Shown: piece after piece, positions 11,993 to 23,393 of the stretch
How the letters are laid out: each line of letters starts with the position of its first letter
Numbering within the stretch: the stretch's first letter is position 1
NCBI GenBank assembly: GCA_963978545.1
Contig: OZ021725.1
Span: 84,304,305 to 84,368,304 of the forward strand
Direction: 5' to 3'
Source: Linyphia triangularis
Taxonomy: Eukaryota; Arthropoda; Arachnida; Araneae; Linyphiidae
DNA: 64,000 nucleotides
Made by a program: the position numbers and the translations under genes
Notes under the pieces: generated by a model
Seen by the model: the letters and a program-made list of their open reading frames with translations, nothing else
Databases searched by the model: none
Told to the model about the DNA's origin: nothing

Positions 11993-12640
11993 TGGAGCAT
12001 CGCACAACTTTCAATTACAGGCCAGTAAGGCGATATTATTTTTTGCGATAATTCTTGTATGAATCTTTAAAAAAAAAATCGCCAAACTTACGATTTTGGC
12101 GATGTACTTTTCGATAATCGTTATATTATCCTTTATTATAAGTGAAACTGAGGGGAGAAGAAAAAACGATCGCTAATGAGGTATGCTCAAGGAAAGAGAA
12201 CTCTGTGTTGAAGGCATTCGTTTTTAAATTTGTTACGCAATTAAAGCATTTTCACGGGAATTTCAAAAGTGGGGATGTTTAGAACACCTTAAGAAGCATT
12301 AGCACAGCGATTTTTATCAAAATAATTGGAGCTATTTTTTAGCAATCATTGAGAAACATGAATTTTTCAGAGGCAGCTACCTTGTTCGCATGCGCGATTT
12401 TGACGAAAACCTTAATGGTAGGTCCCATGGCCACCAGCAACCCACGCATACCAAATTTGAATATCGTAGGTCCATTTTTTCGGGAGTTATGCTGATCACA
12501 GACAGACATTTTTTCTTTGATCCCTTTTTTGAAATCAGGATGTTCCAAAACGTGAAGAAATACGGAATTTTTTTTTTTTTTTTTTAACTGAATGCTATAC
12601 TTTCATTACCCTATGTATAATACGTATGTGTAATTGAAAG
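11993..12640. mobile_element. TIR element, family X copy 2 (diverged)
   Basis: The left end has GAGCATCGCACAACTTTC and the right end a decayed complement (GTGTAATTGAAAG). The interior shares TTAATGGTAGGTCCCATGG-type sequence with copies 3 and 4. It lies in intron 6 of pseudogene B. Confidence 0.65.
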
Positions 12641-12929
12641 GTAAACAAGGTCATTTGGAACATAAGTAGTTATAGCCTTTTAATTAACCTTTTAAAAAAC
12701 AGAAAGTTAAAATTTTGATTAGTTTTTTTTTTAATTAATTTTGTTAATTAATAAATAATTTACAAAACGATTTCTAATAGGGCTACAGTTCTGAAATTTT
12801 CAACATAAGTAGTTTTGGCTTTCTAATTTTGTTTTTCACTAACACGTGTTAAAATATTCTCAAAGGGGTGTCGTACTAAAGGCGAATTTTTTTTTTTCCC
12901 GTCAGGGTAGGGGCTTCTAATATCAAGGG

Positions 12930-13204
12930 TTCAAGCAGCAATTAGTTTTTAGTGAGTGAAGCGAGCTCATGCTTGCCTAGAAATGAACTTTTTAACGAGT
13001 GAAGTAAGCTTGTGTTTATTATGAACTTTTCAGCGAGTGAAGGGAGCTTGGTCTTGAGTAGCAATGAACCTTCCTGTGAGCGAAAAGCCAAAAACTGGGA
13101 CCTATACACCAATGACAGATCTCCTCAACGCGGAGCCACGCAGCTAGCTAATAAATTGCGCGTGGTAAAATTTCATAGCAAAGCACAGGCATTCAGCTAG
13201 TTTA
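12930..13204 (+). repeat. Tandem GAGTGAAG units, possible Helitron-like end
   Basis: Three imperfect units of about 50 bp each begin with a GAGTGAAG(C/T/G) phrase and include ATGAACTTTT. The segment ends ATTCAGCTAG followed by T, compatible with a Helitron terminus, preceded by a weak CCACGC/GCGTGG pairing. The element type is uncertain. Confidence 0.3.
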
Positions 13205-13345
13205 TAAATAATTAAAGTACAGGTCTTCTAATTAAATAGTGCACTGTCGAACCGTTAATTACAGCTGAGCACATCAAAAGATAAAGTTAAAAAGCTGTAT
13301 GACAAGGAAGAAACTGACTACTACTTTTAAGAGTAACCCAAAGTT

Positions 13346-14475
<1,130 letters not shown>

Positions 14476-14502
14476 TATTATATGAGTATATTGAATGACT
14501 CT

Positions 14503-14660
14503 TGGTTGGTTGGTTGGTATGCCAACGATCCGGCAAATCAGGCTAGAACTTACTGCTTAACGTGAATTTCGAACCACAACGAACATCCATGTCTTACCCG
14601 AAATTTGAAACCTGCTCCTTTGACATGAGAGACCAGAGCGCTGACCACACAGCCACCAAT
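14503..14660 (-). mobile_element. tRNA-derived SINE, family B
   Basis: Minus-strand copy with the TGTGGTCAGCGCTCTGG head and the CGTTGTGGTTCGAAATTC body found in the other family B copies. It lies in intron 6 of pseudogene B, shortly before exon 7. Confidence 0.7.
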
Positions 14661-14783
14661 TGGGTTACCGTTATTAGGAGTTACTCTTAAGGAGGAAATA
14701 AATACTATGCGATAAATTTGAATTTTTACGATAAGGTTCAATTAATAGAACAAAGTATAACAGCTTTTATATTTGAATTTCAG

Positions 14784-14945
14784 GGAGGCTCTGGCGGTCC
14801 AGTGATGTCCAAGAACCAAGCAGGTCGGTACGAAGTTGTAGGCTTAGTTTCGTATGGCATTAAATGTGGGTTCCCTGAAGTTTCAGGAGTGGGTACGAAA
14901 GTCTTCGCTCATCTTCCGTGGATTCAACAGTTCACCGGAAATTGA
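14784..14945 (+). pseudogene. Pseudogene B exon 7, nucleophile motif mutated
   Basis: It encodes GGSGGPVMSKNQAGRYEVVG, continues through VSYGIKCG and HLPWIQQF, and stops after TGN. It is open over 53 codons but carries Asp-to-Gly in the GDSGGP motif and GVGTKVF where C has GVYTKVY. It lacks the Gly/Tyr-rich C-terminal tail of protease C. The open frame alone is not evidence of function, since upstream exons are broken. Confidence 0.85.
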
Positions 14946-14949
14946 GGTT

Positions 14950-15129
14950 TGGTTGGTTGTTTTCAGATTATCTGTCGCCGTCATCAACACGAGGGCTATA
15001 ATGCGCCGAAACATTCGTCATTAGACAAGCCAACATCCATTTACAAACACCCATGCTTTACACGGGACTCGAACCCTCAACCTCGCGGTCTAGAAGCTAG
15101 CACGCTAACCACTATACCGTTTGGTCGGC
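14950..15129 (-). mobile_element. tRNA-derived SINE, family A
   Basis: Full-length minus-strand copy (CAACC tail at the left, GCCGACCAAACGG head at the right) starting about five bases after the stop codon of pseudogene B. The frame at 14949-15245 is just this SINE. Confidence 0.85.
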
Positions 15130-15301
15130 TTTGGCGGCGTGAAAGCATAATGTTCGCCAAACCACAACCCTGTAGAGAACAAAAGGCTATAAGGTTTGGC
15201 GAGAATTATGTCTTCACTCGGCTAAAATGGATTAATTGCCTATGAGCACGGTGAAGATCTATCGTCTAGTGATGTCAAGTTAAGTTGGAGTTTAGTATAG
15301 T
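15129..15301. mobile_element. MITE family Z copy 2, one arm missing
   Basis: Matches the centre and right arm of the palindrome at 617-868 (GGCGAACATTATG, GAGCAC and GTGATGTC phrases). The left arm is gone where SINE A abuts it. Confidence 0.7.
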
Positions 15302-15688
15302 AAGGATCATTCCCTATACTCGTTATGTTACAATCTTCTAACCCAGTGCATTTAGAAACTACTTTCTATAAAAACTTAAAATTTGGCGAGTAGGTACAAA
15401 AATGATCACTTACTAAAATGTCATCAATTAAAAACTTTAAAGTAGAGTATGTTATATTTTATATTTGAAATCCTTAGGCCAATGCATATTCAGTGGCTCC
15501 ATCTGGTTTTGTCTTTTGGTATTTTAATTTTCATTTATAATAGATCAAATGAGAACAATTTATACCTCATTAAATGATCTTTTTCATACTTACTCGCCAT
15601 ATTTCAAGTTTTTTTTTTTATAAAGCAGTTTCTAAATGCACTGAGTTAGAAGATTGTAACATAGCGAGTATAGGGAATGATCTTTACT
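15301..15688. mobile_element. MITE family Y copy 1 (intact palindrome)
   Basis: Inverted arms of about 95 bp begin AAGGATCATTCCCTATACTC and end with the complement at 15687. The interior is non-coding. Copies are also at 13346-14475 and from 63816 to the window end. Confidence 0.8.
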
Positions 15689-16094
15689 AGGACTTCATAA
15701 TACCAGTTCAATTCAACGGATACACCTCATGTAACATTTGGGCGATTACACGGGAGACGATTTTTGACATAAATTTTTAAATCACAGTATTTGTTTGTTT
15801 TTTTATTATACCAATACAAAGAGAAAGATATAAATTTAATAATAAAAAAACTTTTAAGAACTTATTATTTGAATTTTTTGGCGCGCTCAGAAATGGTGGT
15901 GCCTGAAGACTTGATGCAAACCATTCATCGACACTTGATAATTTTTCCACGAAATCGCTACTACCGGTGGTTTGAGGTTATATTTCACTGATAAATATTG
16001 AAGTTATAACATTTGTTTATTGCCTTATATAAAAAAACTAAATATTTATTATTTTTCTAACAATATTAATTAAATAAGAAACCACTGTTGGTCA
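15689..16094. other. Unassigned sequence
   Basis: AT-rich. The short frame at 15791-15991 (containing MVVPEDLMQTIHRHLIIFP) has no recognised domain and no splice or promoter support. Confidence 0.3.
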
Positions 16095-17236
16095 GTTGCA
16101 CCCGCGATATAAAAGAAATGAAAGTTTGGTTTTCTTAAAGAAATAAATTGGTAATTTTTTGAAACTCTGTAGAAGTAAGAAGAAATAAAAGGAAAACTTG
16201 ATTCAGTCGCAATAGAAGGTATGTTGTCATTTTAATTAAAATTAACGTTGACTAAAATGAGTTGCACCCGCGATCAAAATATTAGAATCGCGGGTGTAAC
16301 AGTTATGACTCTTACGATTACATTATTTGTTATATATTTTTAATTTATTAAGTTTTTGATAACTTCATATCTTATTTTCTTATTTATAATTACTGATTCC
16401 TATTTAATAAGAGTTTATTGTTAATTTTTTACTTTTTTTGTGTAAATAGATCAAATGAAATGGCAGAACAACATCAAAAGGAGACTGCTTCTCAAAAATA
16501 TAAGCGAAAATTAAAGGAAAATCCTAAACTTCTTGCAAACCTCTCCGTCGAGAAAGGGTCGCCTTTCTCCAAAAATTTCTTTTATATTTGTATCCCAAAA
16601 ACAAATTGAAAAAGGAAAAACCATGTTAGATGATAGGTGGAAAGGACTAAAAAATATACCAGCCATTCAATCAAAACAATTTTTTCAATTTGAGGAGGGT
16701 AAGAGCATTTGTGTTGCATGAACGTCGAAGTCTAATTTATTTTAAGTTACATAGAAAAGTGCTAATTAATGATACAGCATCTATGATCTCATATCTTTAA
16801 TTTAAAGTTACATGGAAATGTTTATATTCACTACAGTGAGACGTGTTGCACCCGCGATAATTTTACGTTGGCACCCGCGACTGGATAAAAAGTGAATAAT
16901 TTATAATATTTATTTCTTTTAATAATTTTATTTAAGTTAATAATTAGTTTGTTTTGTATTCTTTTAAAGAATGTAAAAATAATTTAATAAATATTCCATA
17001 AGTAACAGACTTTTTTCATTCTAGCATCATGACCTTTAATGGTGGGCCGATTTCGTTGCACCCGCGATAGCACTTTGAACCTCTCCTGAGTCTATTTATA
17101 CATTTTATTATATGTTTTTTATATTAATTTTTGTAAAACAGATTACAATGTAATCCTGCGACTAGTCATTTCTTTAAAAAGAGTTTTTATTTTCTTAGTA
17201 AGAAGCCTTGAGTGAGTCTAAATGTTGCACCCGCGA
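16095..17236. repeat. Cluster of seven GTTGCACCCGCGAT motifs
   Basis: Exact or near-exact copies start at 16095, 16261, 16845, 17055 and 17224 on the plus strand. A one-base-longer variant is at 16867, and an inverted copy is at 16287-16300 facing the one at 16261. The motif is GC-rich in a very AT-rich setting and I did not notice it elsewhere. Dispersed motifs like this can be transposase or regulatory protein sites; which applies here is unknown. Confidence 0.75.
16440..16720 (+). pseudogene. Fragment of a KYKRKLKENPKLL-type repetitive protein
   Basis: The frame from about 16458 encodes MAEQHQKETASQKYKRKLKE and NPKLLANLSVEKG, then shifts. A second frame (16605-16720) continues with QIEKGKTMLDDRWKGLKNIP. 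Lys/Arg-rich segments of this style occur in uncharacterised multi-copy arthropod proteins (general recollection, not a database match). The frame breaks suggest a decayed fragment, possibly of the element that carries the GC-rich motifs around it. Confidence 0.35.
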
Positions 17237-17696
17237 GTACGGAATCGCCCATTTAGTAATAAAAATCGAATTCATTTTGAAACTTTCCCAACAAAGAGTT
17301 TTAGTTGAATCTGTTTTAATTAAAAACCTTTATATAGATTTCAGTTAATTGTGTTTTGAGACTTATACTAAAGTGTTCTAATAAATAAAATTAGAAAAAG
17401 GAATTTTCTTTTATTGCAATGAACACATCGAATACTAAAATCATAATAATAGTTGAAGTTTAAAATTCGCAGTCATAATTTTATTAAAATGCAAGTTTAA
17501 CACAATTCTTTGCTGAATTTTTATCAAGAAGATGGCACATAAAATCCGATCATTGGGTGTCGGAAGAATTTTTTTGAATCTAATTGATATTTCTAAATAG
17601 GATAATTATATTATCTTATTTATTCTTTTTGTTACTTTGATCAACCAGACATATATATGATCATTCAAATAAAAGTTCTAACGGTAGAATAGTTGG

Positions 17697-19135
17697 TCAG
17701 GTCGGCAATTTTGGACGAATTTTTAGTCTCTTCGATACGCACCATCTCATCTTCCCCCAATCAATTCCCACAAGCGTGGTATTGAATGGGGGAATGTGAA
17801 TAAGATTCTTTAGGCTTATATTTCTCAAAAACTTCTTCACTATAGCTTTTTCTTCTTTTATGTCTTCCTTTGAAAGGCTGGTTAGGTCACGTCCTAGAAA
17901 CTGTTGTTGTAACTCGCTAACAATGTCTCCCGATGGCATCTGACAGTGTGCGAAAAGAGTCTTTAGTAGGTTCCACCCATCATTGTAAATTAATAATGCA
18001 ATTACATCTCGTCGGTAATACATTATTTCTTCTTTTTCCAGAAAAGTGGCGTCTTGAAAAAGCAATGACATACTTGCCATGTCTTTAATCTTAAACAGGT
18101 TGGTTAAAAGATGCCCGCTAACATATTCACTTAAAACAAATCTTTTATGCGGATCCATACCTCTTTGCCAAAATCGGCCAAATAATTGCCTATAATTCCA
18201 ATCCTGATAGCCATTTACTATCTTCAGAACGATTTTGTTTAATATAAAATCATAGTCTGTTGCAGAAAGAAAGTCCGACACACGATCGGTTGTTTCAATG
18301 AAGAAATCTTGCCAAGGCCAATCTAGTAAGCATTCTAACATACTACGGGGATTGTTTGCGTATAGTTGTAATTGTTGTTCTTCGTCCATTTGAGATAGTA
18401 AAAAACACAGAACGTTAGAATATCTTTCGAGAACGTTGGTTGACGGGCGAACTTGTGCCACATACTCCGCACGCTTGATCAGAGATTCTTTTTTTTCGCT
18501 AGGTGTTAATTTTTGTAAAAAGAATTCGGCTGCTGTTTTGTTACAGGCAATTACTGAAAATTCGAACGCATATTGGTGGAGAGCTGTTATCGGATCAAGC
18601 CGCGGTATATTCCAAAACCATGTGCTTTCAATTATAGTGCCAAAAGGAGGCAATTCTCCTTTGATATCATGCGTCCAAAGGCCTACTAATAATTCTAGGT
18701 TTCGAAACTCTTCTGAATACGTCCTATTATGAAATAGTTTTTTAAGATTTTCCGAAAATTTGCTCCATAATTCTGAAGCGACATTTTGCAAGCAATAGGT
18801 ACAAGCCAACTTGTACCTTGAGACAATATACAAACTCTCATCTTGGATTAAAGATTCTGCTGTTTTTTTGTTATCCAATAGGCCTTGCCCTGTAAAATAC
18901 AGCTCATTTGGCATCAAATGTATACCAAAATAAAGGGACTTGTGGCTTTCTAACCAACTGAATATTTGCATTCCTATAGGCTTTGTGCCACCTAAAACGC
19001 ATTTTCTTAACGATTTCGGCAGTGATAGATGCGATACTTTTCCTAACACTTCGTTCTCAATTTGCTGCCATTTTTTTAATTTTTCACTGCTACAAAATGG
19101 GAACCGAAGTATTAAATCCCTAATATCAGCATGAT
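17697..19135 (-). CDS. Uncharacterised ~480-codon intronless ORF, no 5' ATG
   Basis: An uninterrupted frame of about 480 codons on the minus strand ends at TGA (17697-17699). In DNA this AT-rich, such length means it is or recently was a gene. The commonly assigned start at 19047-19049 is GTG, not ATG. The frame stays open upstream to 19135 (NHADIRDLILRFPFC, then KLKKWQQIENE), where it meets TGA. An ATG at about 19136-19140 is one base out of frame. The first in-frame Met is in GGTKPIGMQIF. No signal peptide, zinc finger or catalytic motif is visible. The sequence looks all-helical with aromatic and Leu-rich blocks (KLACTYCLQNV, ALLIYNDGWNLLKTLFAHC). I do not recognise the family. It may be a recently damaged gene or a 3' exon whose partner was missed. 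Confidence 0.6.
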
Positions 19136-19467
19136 TTCATAACAAGCTAACGATTTTAACAAGAGCCATGTGCTCGAGCGATGGTATCAAGGTGCAATCC
19201 ATATTGTTTCCTTAATATACTTTTGCGTAGTCCCTACAAAGTTATTATTTATTAAAATATAGATTGGAACTGATTAAGCTTTCCAAAGGAGTTTCTTTAC
19301 ATTTTCAACACTGGGCTTTGAATCCAAGATCTGCCTGAAAAGAAAAGTTCAAAGTATAAGTTAAAGGCATGCCACGAAAGCACTAACTGTAACATCTCCC
19401 TTATTTAAGAAGAACGCCTTTTTACAACGCACTGCAATAAATGCATTGAAAAATAACCTATATTGTA
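19136..19467. other. Unassigned sequence 5' of the 480-codon ORF
   Basis: No promoter, exon or repeat boundary is recognised. Confidence 0.3.
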
Positions 19468-19471
19468 TTAA

Positions 19472-19685
19472 CCTTTAACTGCTGTAAGCGGTCTGACAGA
19501 CCGCGAGTCATTTTTTGTGGAATGCTTCCACCCCGTAAAATATCGCATCTTTGACTTTTATATTAATTTTTCTGATACTATGTTTCTTAAACTTTAAACT
19601 GGTGTTCAATTTGTTTCGTGCAGTTTAAACCATGTGTAGTTCTTGCGCCAAAAACCTCAAACCGTCCAACCACAGCAGTTAAAGG
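19472..19685. mobile_element. piggyBac-type MITE, 214 bp
   Basis: Termini CCTTTAACTGCTGT and its inverted complement are flanked on both sides by TTAA (19468-19471 and 19686-19689), the piggyBac target site. There is no coding content. Confidence 0.8.
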
Positions 19686-19917
19686 TTAAAACCTAAATAT
19701 TATGAGAACTATTGTCCAAAAGTCCCAGCCTTTATGATGCTTTTTGGGGATCTGAAATCAGCTTGATATGAACAAATGAAAAAACCTGCTACAAAAAGAA
19801 CTGATAAATATTCCAACAACCATTTAAAGAAATAAAAATGGATTCGTGTTCCAGCAGTATTTTCAATTCTAGCAGTGGTTCCATTCTTAGGTTGGTTGGT
19901 AAACTCGCAACTAGTTG

Positions 19918-20834
19918 ATTGCAGTCTCTTTCTTGGCACTTTCACACGAGGCAATTTGTGGAATCAATTTCTCTTCCTAAGGGAGACTATGTTAGAACCC
20001 GAGGACTGGATGGAATAGGATTGGAGATGCTTAATGTTTTATTTTTAATGTGCGAAAACTACTCCTATAGGCATGGTGCGATGTCGACATTCGATAATTC
20101 TAGATAAATTTCTTAATTAAATAATGGATAAATTTGCGTCATGTGGTGCTCCACATGTTTTTAAATGTAACAGTCATAACCTGTACTAATCAATGTGAGG
20201 CTGTTTGATGTGTAATGTAAAGAGATGTAAAGAGAGTGACTTATGTCAGCATAGCAACTTCAAATAAAAAAACAATGATAAAGAATATATTTCGTAGAAA
20301 TGAACAAATAAAAATATTTATGTTCGTGTTGTTTTTTTTCCATGACAATTCGGCTCGTAAATATATATATATTTTTAAATTAAAAAAAAAAAAAAAAAAA
20401 AAAAAGTAATACTCGTTTTAATTTTGGAGTTTACCATTATTAACACCATTAACAAAATAACAAATGAACTTTTAAATTTGAATGGCACCGACAACTTTTG
20501 AGGAGTAGACATCTCTATTTATATCGATATTTACTTGATGACAAAACATTGAAACTTTCAATTGCAAAGCTTTCCATAGTGAACCGAGTTGATTCAACAA
20601 AAAGACTGGTGTTAGAGGGCGAATATCGATAAATGTCTTGTGTTGAATCAAGAGTTAGGATGAGAAAGTTAGTGGCACTTGTGTCTGCAAACAAACCGCC
20701 TGGACGGACGAGTTGACCGAGTGCGAAAGGGTTCAGGCGATTCCCTATCATTTCTTATATGGCTACATACCTTATCAACTGCCTGATAAACTAGTCGAAT
20801 CAACAACTTGCCTCGTGTGAAAGAGGCTTTAATA
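19918..20834. mobile_element. TIR element with CTTTCACACGAGGCAA ends
   Basis: CTTTCACACGAGGCAA occurs near the left end (about 19939) and as its complement near the right end (about 20810-20825), each followed inward by TTGT and GATTC-like bases. The interior includes an A run of about 24 bases (20382-20405) and no recognised protein. Exact boundaries and superfamily are unclear. Confidence 0.5.
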
Positions 20835-21123
20835 CAAATGTCAACATGAAGTTGAAAACTTTACTTTTTTTTTTATTATTCAAGAATCCGATCAAATTAT
20901 CTTATAATGCGAATAACTCGAATGTAATGTCGTAAACACCGTTCCGATAGATTTCTACTAAATACTAGTATTTTTACTTACGGGCTTAATTCTAAATATG
21001 CAAGCAAATTTTTCAAATTCTGAATAGAAAAAAAATTGCACACTATTTTTCTAAATAGCTACACAAGAGGAATGTGTGAATTTTACATTGCATATGCCTC
21101 AGCTTTCCTACAGTCATTCATTT
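20835..21123. other. Unassigned AT-rich sequence
   Basis: Nothing recognised between the TIR element and the next SINE. Confidence 0.3.
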
Positions 21124-21304
21124 GCCGACCAAACGGTATAGTGGTTAGCGTGCTGGCTTCTAGACCGCGAGGTTGTGGGTTCGAGTCCCGTGTTAGGCAT
21201 GGGTGTTTGTAAATGTATGTTGGCTTATCTAATGACGAATGTTTCGGCGCATTATAGCCCTCGTGTTGCTGACGGAGGCGGATAATCTGAATACAACCAA
21301 CCAA
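21124..21304 (+). mobile_element. tRNA-derived SINE, family A
   Basis: Full-length copy: GCCGACCAAACGGTATAGTG head with A- and B-boxes, family body, CAACCAACC tail. It abuts the truncated end of element P'. Confidence 0.85.
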
Positions 21305-22483
21305 AATCTTAATATACGTGCATGCTCTGTGTATAAAATTCCTGTCTCATTGATGTGTTTAACAGCCACCACTCGAACAACGTCTGACTTTTCAGTAACA
21401 TTCTCCCAACAATTTGAGCAGTATAAACCTCTACCATGTCCTTATTGTGCAACTTTCATCTCCTCCGAAAATGACAGTGTTGTACATACACTGTCACCTG
21501 CATCATCTAGTTCAGGTTGGTTGGTTTATACTCTCAACGACCTACAGCTTAACGTAGATTCCGAATTACAACGAACATCCATGACTAACCGGGATTCGAA
21601 ACCGGAACATTTGGCATACAGGGCCCGAGCTCTAACCACATAACCTTTAGGTGTGTCATCTAGTGTAGGACTTTTACTCTTGCTGTCTCCAAGGAGTTCA
21701 TGTGGTAGAGGACTTTGGACAATCCCATCATATCCTTGCTATACATATTCCTTTATCATTTATTTTTGGTGCATATAGATTTTTCACTTACTCAACTGAA
21801 AAGCTTTTTACAACCATTACAGGTCCGCAGATTTTTTTTTTTAGTTCTGTGAACGTTTCTAATATAATTAGGTACTTCTTGAATTCACTCCCAACATTTT
21901 CATTTTATCGGATTTTGCATACAAGAGAAGATTCTGTAAATTAAATGGCATTTGTATGTATATAAATGTATTTAAAAGCAACCAAAAATAAATTAGAATA
22001 AAATATGAATTATATGTGCAGTGTATACATTGCACACTGTCATCAGCCTAACTTTGAACCGGCTCAAAGTTACACTGAATATGTGGTAAAATAATAGTGC
22101 CTTGGTTTTTTGCTTTTTATTAAATGTTAAGTAAATAAATAACCCTCAGCTACTAACAATTTCACTTTTTTCAGAAAATTATATAGCTGATAAAGTGGTA
22201 AGTTGATACTTTCTTGCATAAATTAGTTGATTTATATCAACTTCAAATAAGCATTAAAATGGAACTTGAAAACAGTACTCCAGAAAAACAACTGAATGGC
22301 CAAATAAATTATGTACTATTTTGTCAATTCATTTATTAAACTACCAAGCAAAAATCCTATTTCACAATCTTGCCAGCAGTTTGCAGCAGTGGATCATGAG
22401 CAGCTCTTTAAACCCCAAAATACTGAAAACCAGGAGGTGGCGCAAAGTTACACCCTACGGCTCAAAGTTACCCTGATTGACTG
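21305..22483 (-). mobile_element. Element P', inverted partial copy of P
   Basis: Reverse-complement match of about 1.18 kb to 25366-26282 plus 29703-29966. It ends at 22483 with the P terminus (TTACCCTGATTGACTG). The frame at 21239-21643 includes a piece shared with the P copy (FSQQFEQYKPLPCPYCATF, a C-x2-C pair). It contains an uninterrupted family B SINE at 21514-21647. That is the pre-insertion state of the site occupied in P by the 3.4-kb element. Confidence 0.8.
21514..21647 (-). mobile_element. tRNA-derived SINE, family B (empty site)
   Basis: Intact copy inside P'. At the position corresponding to 26280-26282 it has a single TAA and no inserted element. Confidence 0.75.
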
Positions 22484-22800
22484 TAACTAAAATCTTTAAT
22501 GCTATGGACTTTTATATCCATTAAAAAATAGGGAATTTCAATAAAAAGACATTGCGATTGTTTATTTGAAAGTGAAGGTTGGAAGATAATCCTTACAGCC
22601 GTATCTCTAACCACACGTACAATTTCCATCAGCACGCACTCGCACACTCGCTGTTAGTACGAGACATGACATTCCTCACGTTACTTGCCATTTCCACCAA
22701 TAAATTCTGTAAAAACCATTCTATAGTACAGGTAAAAGAGGAGGAAAAAATTGGTCAGTTCATGAAACTTGACAAATCTCTGTGCTAATGCCTCTTAAGG
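22484..22800. other. Spacer between P' and the LTR
   Basis: Nothing recognised; the short frame at 22579-22788 has no domain. Confidence 0.3.
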
Positions 22801-22830
22801 TGTTCTAACCGTCTCCATCATCGAAATTCT

Positions 22831-23358
22831 GGAAAGTTTTCCAAATGTCCATCTCTGGAAAGTTTTCCAAATGTCCATCTCTGGAAAGTTTTCCAAATGT
22901 CCATCTCTGGAAAGTTTTCCAAATGTCCATCTCTGGAAAGTTTTCCAAATGTCCATCTCTGGAAAGTTTTCCAAATGTCCATCTCTGGAAAGTTTTCCAA
23001 ATGTCCATCTCTGGAAAGTTTTCCAAATGTCCATCTCTGGAAAGTTTTCCAAATGTCCATCTCTGGAAAGTTTTCCAAATGTCCATCTCTGGAAAGTTTT
23101 CCAAATGTCCATCTCTGGAAAGTTTTCCAAATGTCCATCTCTGGAAAGTTTTCCAAATGTCCATCTCTGGAAAGTTTTCCAAATGTCCATCTCTGGAAAG
23201 TTTTCCAAATGTCCATCTCTGGAAAGTTTTCCAAATGTCCATCTCTGGAAAGTTTTCCAAATGTCCATCTCTGGAAAGTTTTCCAAATGTCCATCTCTGG
23301 AAAGTTTTCCAAATGTCCATCTCTGGAAAGTTCTCCAAATGTCCATCTCTGGAAAGTT
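22831..23358. repeat. 26-bp tandem array, 20 copies
   Basis: The unit contains the near-palindrome GGAAAGTTTTCC, then AAATGTCCATCTCT. The core starts at 22831 and every 26 bases to 23325 (20 copies, the last with one change), then a partial unit at 23351. Copies are essentially identical, so the array is young or homogenised. Because 26 is not a multiple of 3 and no unit contains a stop in the used frames, long frames are open on both strands (160-188 codons). These are artefacts, not proteins. Confidence 0.95.
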
Positions 23359-23384
23359 CACGTATGTTCTCAGGTCACCCTATA

Positions 23385-23393
23385 AAAGCTCAG
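23385..23393 (+). promoter_or_regulatory. TATA box of the LTR
   Basis: TATAAAAGC lies about 30 bp downstream of the end of the 26-bp array, as expected for a U3 promoter with an upstream enhancer-like array. Confidence 0.55.

Noticed and set aside
14949..15245. 98-residue protein
   Set aside because: It is the antisense of SINE A continuing into MITE Z.
21239..21643. 134-residue gene with a C-x2-C motif
   Set aside because: It starts in a SINE, ends in another SINE, and the middle is part of element P'; noted as an element feature only.
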